From assembly GCA_015075175.1 (NCBI GenBank), contig JABTUV010000003.1, positions 62,001-126,000 on the forward strand: a DNA stretch of 64,000 nucleotides, in the 5' to 3' direction. The stretch's first letter is position 1; each line of letters opens with the position of its first letter. A program made the translations under genes and the position numbers. This document shows positions 37,601 to 44,275 of this stretch, piece after piece. The notes below the pieces were generated by a model, which did not search any database, was not told the DNA's origin, and saw only the letters and a program-made list of their open reading frames with translations. The DNA comes from a bacterium (GTDB taxonomy: Bacteria; Hinthialibacterota; Hinthialibacteria; H5-UNCL2).

Positions 37601-39435
37601 TCGCGCAGTCCAACGCGTACCTGGAGGTTCCCTCGCAGCCGGACGGCGTTTACCTTCCGTCGGTTTATCCCGCCCAGGGTTACACGCTGGGTGCGTACCT
37701 GGACGCTCAGGTGGATGCGCCGCTGCAGTTAGTCAACGTCGCGCCGGGACAGGCCGTGAGCGGGCGCGTGCTCACCATGACGCGCTACGCGATCGGCGCC
37801 CTGGCCGGTTGGATCACGGGACCCGCCGGCACGCCCATCGGCAATACGTCGGTCAATTTGCAGATACAGGGTACCAGTCAGTACTTCTACGCCACGACCC
37901 ATCTGGATGGCTATTACTTCTTCGCTACCGTGCCCGCCGTGCCGTGTCGGATCACGTGCTACCCCTCCGGCTACGCGGGATTGGACGTCTCGGGGTTGAC
38001 CGTGCCGGCCGGGGGAACGCTGGTTCGCAACTTCAACCTGGCGTATGCCGCCGGAGGGGTCGTCGCGGGCACGGTGCGCGACGCCTCCAATCTGCCCGTG
38101 GCGGGAGTCCGCGTGCTTTCGACCAACGGTACGGGTCGCACGGGTTACACCGGCGTGGACGGGCGCTACGCGCTGGCGGGCCTGTCGGCGGGGAGCGACT
38201 ATCGCATCTACCTGCCGGATGAACCCGGCGTGCCGGAAGCGACGGGCGTCGCTGTGGTCGCCGACGCGACCACGGCGGGCGTCGATTTTGCGCTCTCGGT
38301 GCCTTACGGGCGCATCACCGGCGCGGTGCGCGATGCGACCGGCCAACCGCTCGGCAACGTCGAGGTGGACGGCACGAGCCTCTCCGGCACGCCCAAGCCG
38401 GCGGACGCTTCCTCGCGCCACGACGGAAGCTACTCCATGCTGCGCGTGCGGCGGGACGCCGGGGCGCAATACCGACTCTTCGCCCGCGACGGCGTTCACG
38501 TGCGGCAATACTGGAATCACGTGCTCACGCAGGCGGCGGCCTCGCCGGTTTCGATTCCGGGTTCGGGGCTTCTGTCCGGCATCGATTTCGATTTGGCGCC
38601 GGGCGCCAGTCTGGAGGGCCGGGTGATCGACGCGACCGGCGCGCCGCTCGCCTACGCGGACCTGCGCGCCGACCATGCCGGCGATCTCGGCCAGTTCACG
38701 ACCAGCGCGGACCTGGCCGGCTTCTTCACCCTTGCCGCCCTGCCCGCGGGCCAGTACACGTTGCGCGCGCAGAAGGCCGGTTATCGCGTCGAATACTGGG
38801 ACGACCAGGTGCGCGCTGCTGACGCCACGCTGATTTCCCTTTCCACCGGCGAAAGCCGGGACGGCTTCGCGGTCACGTTGGACGACGGCGGATTCATCGC
38901 TGGCACGGTGCGCAACACCACGGGCGAGCCGCTCTTTTACGCCAACGTGTACACGCAGAATCCGCAGAATACGGAAGGCTCCAGCAGCGCGTTCAGCAAC
39001 CTCGCCGGCGGTTATCGCCTGACCGGGCTGCCGGCGGACCGCTATCGCGTGCGCGCCAGCCGCAACGGCTATCTGGATGCCATGGTTGACCACGTCAACG
39101 TGACGGAAGGCCAGACGACCGCGCTCGACCTCGTGATGTTCGCGGTAGGACAGCCGACGTGGACGCCCACGCCCACGCCGACCGGCTCGACTACGCCCAC
39201 GTACACGCCGACGGCGACGCGCACGCCTACGCCGACGATGACAAACACGCCTACCGTCACGAACACACCGAGGCCGCTGGACATCCGCCCCGACGGGCAG
39301 GTCAACGCGCTGGACGTGCTGGAGTTCTGCCGCAACTGGAACGCGGTTCCGGGCGGTCCATCCGACCTGAACGGCGACGGCATCGTGGACGGCGCTGACC
39401 TGCTGATCTTCTTGGAGACGTGGGAGAGCCGCTGA
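28651..39435 (+). CDS. Giant secreted multi-repeat protein: carboxypeptidase-regulatory-like units, beta-propeller, dockerin-like end
   Basis: About 3,594 codons. TTG 28651, with GGGAGG 7 bp upstream, gives a clean signal peptide NRFLASFAHVLTLSFIVAGA; an ATG at 28609 would add 14 residues. About 33 units of 85-100 aa follow the pattern G.V.D..G.P..., TD..G.Y.F..LPPG.Y.V, YY.G, G(V/I)D, as in carboxypeptidase-regulatory-like (Cna-B/transthyretin) folds. Units 1-2 are followed by a seven-blade propeller (29340-30240; WVGTDGG and WIGTDSG blades), then units 3-33. The end is a Pro-Thr linker (39157-39275) and two EF-like loops, DIRPDGQVNALD and DLNGDGIVDGAD, like a type I dockerin. Unit 28 carries a compensated frameshift (37541 to about 37605). 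Probably a surface adhesin or scaffold. Confidence 0.9.
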   Translation: MNRFLASFAHVLTLSFIVAGAPISWSAPPSIAGTVRNSTGQALSSAYVVAYRGGAYQTYAYTDGSGSYSFSSLPEGTYTLRVSHSPYLGQYYGGSVFEDGATQLALGATTELSGIDVVLPDGDWVQGHVYDDHGQPLASAAVYAQAVGNDPYFYWYPYAYTDTSGYYRIYGLPAGSCVLQAESAPHLPLYYGDAYKVEDASVLALSGGSHLSGVDFHLPLGARFQVAVYDKNDGLPLHDPGQSVLTDWIVNALISDPTGPVWVGTDGGVTGFVSGATMGLHAWNAGLPNAPVRALARSSDGSLYVGTDNGLAVYRTWGTTIYTTTNSALPHNQVTALAASATGPVWIGLANGTLARLSAGTFTSWTAATRGLPGPSPITCLAIDPAGVVWMGCADGAQRYAGGASFPRTTTSNSALPSNAVQAIACATDGYQWIGTDSGLLRTNLSSEMVFHSGSGLPTSDVRSISPAHHRDVWVGTSYGMARILNEAVTATYTTGNSSFHQGAVNAVLARGAIYAGGGSGLDIFQNGVFIQIPAPQRYVQVRAQMVAPEFQNFYNGVYSTILGEVNSLPGGEYQVQVTSADYAEQWYAMKPSVAQADVLSVALGETYPQVLVFAMEMAGSISGTVQDASGNPITFGTARAVPAGDDSLSYAGGIGGGGAYFIDGVPPGDYYVYAQVSGYPPGFYGGGFNRSAASTVHVTSGQDTPNVDIVVTQNFQNGSVAGRVLDAMGHPFVNVSVSIQGRDGTVHSGYATTDGAGAYKFTSVPPGTHRIYAELNSRPTLYYPGTYRSSQAGHVDVNSGQHRVGVDLVAPDSPRATVEGVVTSGGGQPVAGAAVMLAAGVTYQAVTSATGFYRISNAWPSDDYYFLVTHPDYLPHSQDFALAPGQTLTRNVNLGAAIPAETKLLGIVRDASGNRLWSAQIYATVNNSINLPAVYTEWDGYYEYDPIAPAPTTLSVYHSNLVSQHIDLTPLAGATTIRDITLAYNLAGYGAIWGHVYDASGRPQPGLQVRLSGAGSRNVYTNEDGVYVAAGLSPGTWTVEVTSLGQPYPKVTGIVVASGLVLGDVDVTVPIPLGQIRGTVRSQGGVPLPNPVADENPINHSKTAAYRYSDSRGRYALCGLRAGLYRVSAAAEGYARQYYDHAETSDAATLLFVGQSQVLTGIDFSLPDAVWVRGRVTTAWGEPLADVNLEANSPDLQRWLGDAWTDTQGYYNLYVQEAGDFVVSAQYDGYAFQYYNQRPVFDAPDVLSATYGAVVEPVDFMLARSCVISGTVVNASNEPYNCGYVYVYNLSNLEDSWFANSIDSQGRFTVWGMPPGVYALRANVCGKTPVFLAGAYNVADASLLTLNEGDILSGVRIEVPEAVASASISGRITRAGGAPVAYAFVQLYGVDGTSYNSGTSAGSDGRYSFSSLPPGVYAVAYVRDDQPPYYYGATYSQAAATRVALGPGENAENIDIEESAFTDFAMLSGVVRDDLGQPLEGAQVSLYDTWYNHTAYSRPDGGFAFYDLHPALGSLVLFAQKAGYREAMVSGIAPTPNTSLVQDVTLVQLTGFGVSGTVYNASGSPLSGALVQVTGIDNAHAFLTYSDPFGVYALGPVPAGLYRLQASLSGYDNALLDWQNITADRQWNPVLATPAAAGAVAGVVTDASGWPAYGITVRSQGPTTRQTTTDDLGRYLLPNLSAGSYRIYLSQEADSGYPEQNGVPVVVGQLTDGVDFTVGVHYGTISGRIADATGMGIQSAQISTTPVGHNWYPPTVYSGLEGHFKVGRARAGAERNYRLYANLAGYVPVYYVDSLTSSGAAVVSLPASTDVSGIDFALQAGATVAGRVVDRLGRGVYGTSLSFYRREEPRVILYAGSDSQGDYRVTTLPPGSYEVYASHSSYVDEYYDDKLAAADADLVVVAAGERRDDIDFMLIRGGALAGQVVDASGNPVTSGTVYALSADPNTPYEVSTSLNNQGEWSFAALPPVAYYLYAKVSGRPVIFYPANYSRNSATIVSVSDEQSVSGLVITVPTESVPGGTIAGRVFRPDHFPYPNLSVRIYGADGTTGSYSYTTNTSGEYLSSALPAGSYIVGAIVSNQAPYYHGGTYSAAAATRVEVAPDSSVAGVDVTLPAVNHARLSGTVRDNHGRPVPQAVVYAYSQDGWSSYSANSDGDGLWHIEMVFPSGEYSVYAQKASYLTSPSLIVDVTPGADIAGLDLVLVGFAPAMVRGQVNSPNGTPIYNAYVSAVLAGGGFNTYAYTDLYGSFVMRDLPPGSYTFATGPSGYSSLSLPGVMIAPGTGNEVILTPQYATGGIVSGRVRDASGAPAVHVYVRTGNGTTRTTYTDGAGRYTLGGVSTNTTIIRLSDEPGTPEVTGITVADGSHTAGINFDLATTYGTIEGDVYDATGELIRGLLSIRGEPVSGGSNTESVPSGSDGHYLIGRVPVGAGKTYRVRASGAPYPTRYYADGYVAREALPVGMEPGDHRAGIDFVMVDGAALHGRVRDGDGDPLEAVSVRARWFYGPDVTNFNGTTDNNGDYRITGLPPGEYTLRFMHSEHLTEYYNNVFQESLATRIPVATGETQRLDAQLTRGGSIAGTVRNTTGDLVGAGDVSVERVSDGLDFYATVEPNGTYRVPGLPGGHYVVYLSSLGYVPQYYNGATTWEAAARIAVVTGQATAGVDFVLITESSISGHVRKGIGDPVTSGTVRAYRSDGTFVTSTSLSAQGAYTLRGLAAGSYRVRVSASGYLDHYWQYSATLAGATDIVVPTATALTGYDFILLSGGTLSGTVKNENGDPYPSGTVYLAQTWSPLSDLRSTSLTSSGEFTFSAVWPDTYYVYTSLSGKPRIYYPSSYSVGAASPVLVNEGAATTGIHIVAPSSIASGTVAGTVKFADGTPVSDNVPNIGVDGYSGTHSTNTDVYTGAFLRSGITPGTYIVRVNRSNTPSYYHHGTFVSGQATRLVLLPNQSLDNVAVVFPDEPAMETGLRRGRGSGQPADRRRARVVVAQSNAYLEVPSQPDGVYLPSVYPAQGYTLGAYLDAQVDAPLQLVNVAPGQAVSGRVLTMTRYAIGALAGWITGPAGTPIGNTSVNLQIQGTSQYFYATTHLDGYYFFATVPAVPCRITCYPSGYAGLDVSGLTVPAGGTLVRNFNLAYAAGGVVAGTVRDASNLPVAGVRVLSTNGTGRTGYTGVDGRYALAGLSAGSDYRIYLPDEPGVPEATGVAVVADATTAGVDFALSVPYGRITGAVRDATGQPLGNVEVDGTSLSGTPKPADASSRHDGSYSMLRVRRDAGAQYRLFARDGVHVRQYWNHVLTQAAASPVSIPGSGLLSGIDFDLAPGASLEGRVIDATGAPLAYADLRADHAGDLGQFTTSADLAGFFTLAALPAGQYTLRAQKAGYRVEYWDDQVRAADATLISLSTGESRDGFAVTLDDGGFIAGTVRNTTGEPLFYANVYTQNPQNTEGSSSAFSNLAGGYRLTGLPADRYRVRASRNGYLDAMVDHVNVTEGQTTALDLVMFAVGQPTWTPTPTPTGSTTPTYTPTATRTPTPTMTNTPTVTNTPRPLDIRPDGQVNALDVLEFCRNWNAVPGGPSDLNGDGIVDGADLLIFLETWESR

Positions 39436-39762
39436 GTCGCGGCCTCTTCTCCCCCCGCCGTAACAAGGGGGGCTGGGGGGATTGATGGCGAGGGACAGGC
39501 GCCGATTCTGAAGCGGGAGCCCAAGCTCATTGCGGGCTGGACGCGCCCAATCGGTCACTGTCCCACGCGCCCATCGCGTTGCAAGGTTGCCATCGCCGCG
39601 TGACCGTGTTAGGTTAAGAGCTGCAGAGCCCAACGCGGCAGCGCCGTCGCGCGGTAGCGGGACCCGACAGACGCCTCACGCGGCAATCTCTCGTCCGTTT
39701 CGTCCTCTTCCGACCTCCTCGGCTGCCGGTTGCGGCGACAGGCGGAATCCGAGGATGCGAAC
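39436..39762. other. Gap after the giant gene
   Basis: 327 bp. CCCCCCGCCGTAACAAGGGG and GGCTGGGGGGATT at 39450-39484 form a repeat hairpin (related to 27590 and 62237) and may terminate the giant transcript. I see no gene and no convincing promoter in the remainder. Confidence 0.6.
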
Positions 39763-40449
39763 ATGTCTCTACCAGCTCGGGACTCGGGCGGCGACCAACC
39801 CTTTGCGGTCAAGGACTGCGCGCTGGCCGCGATCGCGACCGGCCGCCGGGCGCACACGCTGCGGGAGCTCTACGACGGTGTCTCGGCGACCACCCCGAGC
39901 AGTCTTTATTATCACTTCTGGGGCGGCCTCCTGCGCCCGCGTTTCGACGATCCCGAGTACAACAACGATTTCGCCGTCTGGGCCTTTCGCGATTTTCACG
40001 ACGAAACCCTGGCGGAGCGATTGTCGGTGATCGATCCCACCGACTATACCGACATGGAGGAGTTGCGGCAGGAGGTTCTGGACACGCTGGAGGAGCGGCT
40101 GGACGAGGACCCCGTGGTTTCCTGGAAGCGCGCCGAAAGCGCCTTCACCTTCATCCGCTCGCAGATCGTGGTACTCGACACGCATACCACCATCACGCAT
40201 CCGCGGGAGATGCCGGAGATCGTGTCGGCCATGTCGCTGGGCAGCGTGTTTTACCATTTCATCGACGCGCGGAGGCGGCCGCCCATCGGGATCAATGATT
40301 TTTCGGCGTGGATCGTCGGGGCGTTTCCCGAGCACACGCCGTTGGCGGAGCGCCTGGCCCACCTGGACCCTTACTTCAACAGGTTGGCGGGCCTGCGCCG
40401 CCAGCTGGCCGGCGTCCTGGCCGATTACTTCGGGGAGGCGGCGTCATGA
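39763..40449 (+). CDS. Uncharacterised protein of the trehalose operon (DUF5752-like)
   Basis: 228 aa, cytoplasmic and helical. The conserved-looking stretches are HTLRELYDGVSATTPSSLYY, HFWGGLLRPRFDDPEYNNDF and AVWAFRDFHDETLAERLSVI. A second partial copy of the same layout follows: SVFYHFIDARRRPPIGINDF and SAWIVGAFPEHTPLAERLAH. The protein therefore seems to be an internal duplication (YHFW...NDFA.W then YHFI...NDFSAW). It resembles a family of unknown function found next to trehalose synthase genes. Its stop overlaps the treT start (ATGA). It may regulate or assist TreT. Confidence 0.65.
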   Translation: MSLPARDSGGDQPFAVKDCALAAIATGRRAHTLRELYDGVSATTPSSLYYHFWGGLLRPRFDDPEYNNDFAVWAFRDFHDETLAERLSVIDPTDYTDMEELRQEVLDTLEERLDEDPVVSWKRAESAFTFIRSQIVVLDTHTTITHPREMPEIVSAMSLGSVFYHFIDARRRPPIGINDFSAWIVGAFPEHTPLAERLAHLDPYFNRLAGLRRQLAGVLADYFGEAAS

Positions 40450-41687
40450 GCGCGACGCTGGCTCGCTATCAGGACATCGTGGGCGCCGATGTCGTCTCGC
40501 ATCTGCGGCAGCTGGCCGCGCCGCTCGCGGGCATGAAGGTCGTGCACGTCAACTCGACCCGCACCGGCGGCGGCGTGGCGGAAATCCTCCACATGTTGGT
40601 ACCCCTCAAGGTGGAGCTGGGCCTGGATGCGCGCTGGGAAGTGATTACCGGCGATAGCCTCTTCTATCAGTGCACCAAGGGCTTTCACAACGCGCTGCAA
40701 GGGACCGCGGTGGAAATCACGCCCGCCATGATCGCGGCTTATGAAGAGACCAATCGAAAGAACGCCGAGACGCTGCGGGAAGTGCTGCAGGAGGCGGACC
40801 TGGTGTTCATTCACGATCCACAGCCTGCGCCGCTCCTGGGGCTTTGCCCCACCCGCCGCGGCAAGTGGGTCTGGCGCTGCCACATCGACGTCAGCCATCC
40901 CTTCCGGCCCGTCTGGAAGTACCTGCGACGGCACGTGGCGGCCTACGACGCTTCGATCTTTTCGCTGGCCTCTTTCGCCCAGCCCCTGCCGCATCCCGAG
41001 TACCTGATTCCGCCCAGCATCGACCCGCTGACGGAAAAGAACATGGACCTGCCCGAGGACGAGATCCGGCAGGTCGAGGAGCGCTTCGGCATCGATCCCG
41101 AGCGGCCCATGATCCTGCAAGTGTCGCGTTTCGACCGCTTCAAGGATCCCGTGGGCGTGATCCAGGCGTACCGCATGGCCAAGCGTTACATTCCACGGTT
41201 GCAGTTGGTGCTGGCGGGAGGGGGCGCCTCGGACGATCCCGAGGGCGAGGTGGTGCTGGCGGAGGTACGCGCGGCGGCCGGCGACGATCCAGACGCTCAC
41301 GTGCTGCTCCTGCCGCCCGATGCGCATCGCACCATCAACGCCCTGCAGCGCGCCGCCGATCTGGTCCTGCAGAAGTCCTTGCGCGAGGGTTTCGGCCTCA
41401 CCGTCACCGAGGCCATGTGGAAGAGCAAGCCGGTCGTCGGCGGCAACACCGGCGGCATTCGCCTGCAGGTCGTCAATCATCATACCGGGTTTCTGGTCAA
41501 CACGCCGGAGGGCGCGGCCCAGCGCGTGCGTTATCTCCTGTCGGACCGCGATCGGCGCGTCAAGATGGGCGAGAAGGCGCGCGAGTTCGTGCGAGAGAAC
41601 TTTCTTCTAACCCGCCACCTGCGCGAGTATCTGACGGTGATGCTGGCCATCGTGCGCGGCGTGGACGATCGTATCGAGGTGGCGTGA
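40446..41687 (+). CDS. treT: Trehalose synthase of GT4 type (TreT)
   Basis: Retaining GT-B enzyme that joins NDP-glucose and glucose to trehalose (reversible). 413 aa. VHVNSTRTGGGVAEILHMLV is the signature N-terminal loop. WRCHIDVSHP, FSLASFAQPLPHPEYLIPPS, VSRFDRFKDPVGVIQAY (hinge and donor site) and LREGFGLTVTEAMWKSKPVV (with the E-x7-E pair) follow. The start overlaps the preceding stop (ATGA). It sits in an operon with otsB and otsA, so the cell has both the TreT and the OtsAB route. The gap to otsB carries two repeat elements. Confidence 0.88.
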   Translation: MSATLARYQDIVGADVVSHLRQLAAPLAGMKVVHVNSTRTGGGVAEILHMLVPLKVELGLDARWEVITGDSLFYQCTKGFHNALQGTAVEITPAMIAAYEETNRKNAETLREVLQEADLVFIHDPQPAPLLGLCPTRRGKWVWRCHIDVSHPFRPVWKYLRRHVAAYDASIFSLASFAQPLPHPEYLIPPSIDPLTEKNMDLPEDEIRQVEERFGIDPERPMILQVSRFDRFKDPVGVIQAYRMAKRYIPRLQLVLAGGGASDDPEGEVVLAEVRAAAGDDPDAHVLLLPPDAHRTINALQRAADLVLQKSLREGFGLTVTEAMWKSKPVVGGNTGGIRLQVVNHHTGFLVNTPEGAAQRVRYLLSDRDRRVKMGEKAREFVRENFLLTRHLREYLTVMLAIVRGVDDRIEVA

Positions 41688-41709
41688 TGACGCGTAATCT
41701 TAATCGTAG

Positions 41710-41799
41710 CTGTCATTTCGACCGAAGGGAGAAATCTTCTGCATCGCACCCGCCACGCGGTAACAGCGAAGAGGATTTCTCCCTTCGGTCGAAATGACA
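41710..41799. repeat. CTGTCATTTCGACC palindromic element, copy 2
   Basis: Same 27-bp arms as the copy at 16666, with a different loop (CTGCATCGCACC...). It sits inside the trehalose operon between treT and otsB. Confidence 0.9.
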
Positions 41800-41850
41800 T
41801 CTTTATCCGTACGAGTATGATTGCGAATTACCAGCACGAGCACGTTGACG

Positions 41851-41870
41851 AATCGTAATCGATTACGATT
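41851..41870. repeat. 20-bp perfect palindrome before otsB
   Basis: AATCGTAATCGATTACGATT is its own reverse complement. It is followed by further ATTACG/ATTGCG units up to 41885 and ends about 20 bp before the otsB ATG. AT-rich in a GC-rich region. Could be a regulator site or an intergenic repeat. Confidence 0.6.
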
Positions 41871-41892
41871 ACGATTGCGAATCGAGGTAGAT

Positions 41893-42708
41893 ATGAAGGA
41901 ACTGCAACGCGAAGGCGTTCTGGCTGCGTTCATGCGGCGCCTTGGCGAGGTGGGGCGGGGCGTGCTGCTCTTGGATTACGACGGGACGCTGGCCCCCTTC
42001 CGGCCCGAGCGGGACGCCGCGCACATGTATGCCGGCGTGCGCGAGGCGCTGTCGTCGATGATCAGCGGCGGCGGCACGCGGGTGGTCGTGATCAGCGGGC
42101 GGCCGGCGAGCGCGCTCCTGCCGCTTTTGGGACTTGCGCCCGCGCCGGAAATATGGGGATGCCACGGCGCCGAGCGGCTCCATCCCAACGGACGCTATGA
42201 GCTCATGCCGCTGGACGAAGCGGCTGTCGCCGGGCTGTCGCAGGCGACCGCCTTTCTCATGGATAACGGACTCCAGCGGCATTGCGAGCCTAAGCCGGCG
42301 GGCGTGGCTCTGCACACGCGCGGCTTGCCCGATGATGAAGAGAAGCGTGTGACCGGTCTCGTGGCGCCGGTATGGCGGGAGATAGCCTCACGCGCCGGCC
42401 TTTCGTTGCGCTCGTTTGACGGCGGCCACGAGCTGCGCGTCCCGGGCGTGGACAAGGGGCGCGTGGTCGAGCAGATCCTGGCCGAGTGTGCGCCGGATGA
42501 GCCGGTCGCCTTTCTCGGCGATGACTTGACCGACGAGGACGCTTTTGCCGCACTCTCCGGGCGCGGCCTCTCCGTCCTGGTGCGAACCGAGCCGCGTCCC
42601 ACCGCCGCCGAAGTGTGGCTCGTGCCGCCCAAGGAATTGCTGGCCTTTTTCACCGATTGGAGCCACAGCCTGGCACGCAGCCGGCGGCTTGGAACGGAGC
42701 TCGGATGA
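41893..42708 (+). CDS. otsB: Trehalose-6-phosphate phosphatase
   Basis: HAD-superfamily phosphatase that removes phosphate from trehalose 6-phosphate. 271 aa. Motif I LLLDYDGTLAPF (nucleophile and acid Asp), motif II VVISGRPA, cap domain with GCHGAERLHPNG, KPAGVALHTRG, SFDGGHELRVPGVDKG and motif IV FLGDDLTDEDAF. ATG 41893 is chosen because the upstream frame runs through repeats. The stop overlaps the otsA start by ATGA, so the two enzymes of the pathway are translationally coupled. Confidence 0.93.
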   Translation: MKELQREGVLAAFMRRLGEVGRGVLLLDYDGTLAPFRPERDAAHMYAGVREALSSMISGGGTRVVVISGRPASALLPLLGLAPAPEIWGCHGAERLHPNGRYELMPLDEAAVAGLSQATAFLMDNGLQRHCEPKPAGVALHTRGLPDDEEKRVTGLVAPVWREIASRAGLSLRSFDGGHELRVPGVDKGRVVEQILAECAPDEPVAFLGDDLTDEDAFAALSGRGLSVLVRTEPRPTAAEVWLVPPKELLAFFTDWSHSLARSRRLGTELG

Positions 42709-44210
42709 ATCCCGAGGCCAATCCCAGTCGTCTCTTGATCATTTCCAACCGCCTGCCCGTCGTGGTCGCCCGCGATGAGCATGGCGACTGGGAGGTCGAG
42801 TCGGGTTCGGGCGGCCTGGTGACCGCACTGGCCCCGGTCCTGCGCCACCGCGGCGGCGTTTGGATCGGCTGGGCCGGCGCGCCCGAAATCCCCGAGGAAG
42901 AACTGGAGCGCCTCTTGGCCGCCCGCAGCCGGCCTCTGGGTTACACCATGAAGCCGGTGACGCTCTCGGACGAGGACGTGGAGGAGTTCTACTACGGCTT
43001 CGCCAACGAGATCGTCTGGCCGCTCTTTCACGACCTGCCTTCGCGCTGCAACTTCGAGCCGGCGTACTGGAGCGGCTATCGCCGCGTCAACGAGAAGTTC
43101 ACGCGCGTGATTCTCGCCAACCGTGAGGAGAACGACTTCATCTGGGTCCACGATTATCATCTCTTTCACGTGGCCGAGGAGCTGCGCAGGTCGGGCGTGT
43201 CGGGAAAGATCGGCTTTTTCCTGCACATTCCCTTTCCGCCGCTGGACCTTTTTCTCAAGCTGCCGTGGCGCTTTCAGGTTCTGCACGCGCTCCTGGCCTA
43301 TGATCTCTTGGGATTTCAGACCGTGCGGGATCGGCGCAATTTCCTGCAATGCGTGCGACTGCTCCTTTCGGACGTGGCGGTCGAGACACGCGGGTCGATG
43401 GTGTTCCTGAGGCGCAAGGGCGCCGAGGTGCGCGTGGGCGTCTTTCCCATCAGCATCGACTTCGCCGAGTTCGCCAACCAGGCGGCCAGCCCGGAGGTCG
43501 CGGAGCGCGCCTGGTACATCCATGAGCACCTGCCCAATACGCAAATTCTTTTGGGCGTGGACCGACTGGACTACACCAAGGGCATCCCCGAGCGGCTGCG
43601 GGCGTTCCGCGACGCCCTGCGGCGCTATCCCGAGCTGCATGAGCGCATCGTCTTCATGCAGGTCGTCGTGCCCAGCCGCGCCCGGCTGAAGCGCTACCAG
43701 GACCTCAAGCTGGACATCGAACGGCTGGTCTCGCAGATTAACGGCGAGTTCACGCGCTCCGGCTGGGTCCCCATTCACTACGTTTTTCGCCCGTTGGAAC
43801 GCGCCGAGCTGCTCGCTTACTATCGCACCGCCGAGATCGCCATCGTCACGCCGTTGAAGGACGGCATGAACCTGGTTGCCAAGGAATATTGCGCGGCCAG
43901 CCTGGAGACGGGAGTTTTGATCTTGTCCGAGTTCGCGGGCGCGGCGGCGCAGATGCAGAAGAGCGCGCTCCTGGTCAATCCCAACGACATCACGGGCATG
44001 GCCGACGCGATCTACCGGGCGTTCACGATGGACCGCGCCGAGCGGATGGCGCGGATGCGCCGCCTGCGGGCGACGGTCAAGCGCCAGGACATTTACGACT
44101 GGGTCAATTCGTTCCTGTCGGCGGCCATCGCCCGCAAACTGGACAACTTCCCGGTCCTGCCGGACTACCTGCCTCAGATGGAGTACGAGCCGCACTCCAA
44201 TGCCGATTGA
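42705..44210 (+). CDS. otsA: Trehalose-6-phosphate synthase
   Basis: GT20 enzyme making trehalose 6-phosphate from NDP-glucose and glucose 6-phosphate. 501 aa. LIISNRLPVVV, SGGLVTALAPVL (phosphate loop), ANEIVWPLFHDL, VHDYHLFHVAEELR, GFFLHIPFPP, LLGVDRLDYTKGIPERL and PLKDGMNLVAKEYCAA are all present and in order. All family-defining contacts appear intact. It overlaps otsB by ATGA and ends the trehalose operon; a repeat cluster follows. Confidence 0.95.
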   Translation: MNPEANPSRLLIISNRLPVVVARDEHGDWEVESGSGGLVTALAPVLRHRGGVWIGWAGAPEIPEEELERLLAARSRPLGYTMKPVTLSDEDVEEFYYGFANEIVWPLFHDLPSRCNFEPAYWSGYRRVNEKFTRVILANREENDFIWVHDYHLFHVAEELRRSGVSGKIGFFLHIPFPPLDLFLKLPWRFQVLHALLAYDLLGFQTVRDRRNFLQCVRLLLSDVAVETRGSMVFLRRKGAEVRVGVFPISIDFAEFANQAASPEVAERAWYIHEHLPNTQILLGVDRLDYTKGIPERLRAFRDALRRYPELHERIVFMQVVVPSRARLKRYQDLKLDIERLVSQINGEFTRSGWVPIHYVFRPLERAELLAYYRTAEIAIVTPLKDGMNLVAKEYCAASLETGVLILSEFAGAAAQMQKSALLVNPNDITGMADAIYRAFTMDRAERMARMRRLRATVKRQDIYDWVNSFLSAAIARKLDNFPVLPDYLPQMEYEPHSNAD

Positions 44211-44275
44211 ATAGGTGTCCAGAGATCGAGAGGACGGCCTGAGAGTGGCATCGGCCAGTGCCGAGCCGCCGTGCC

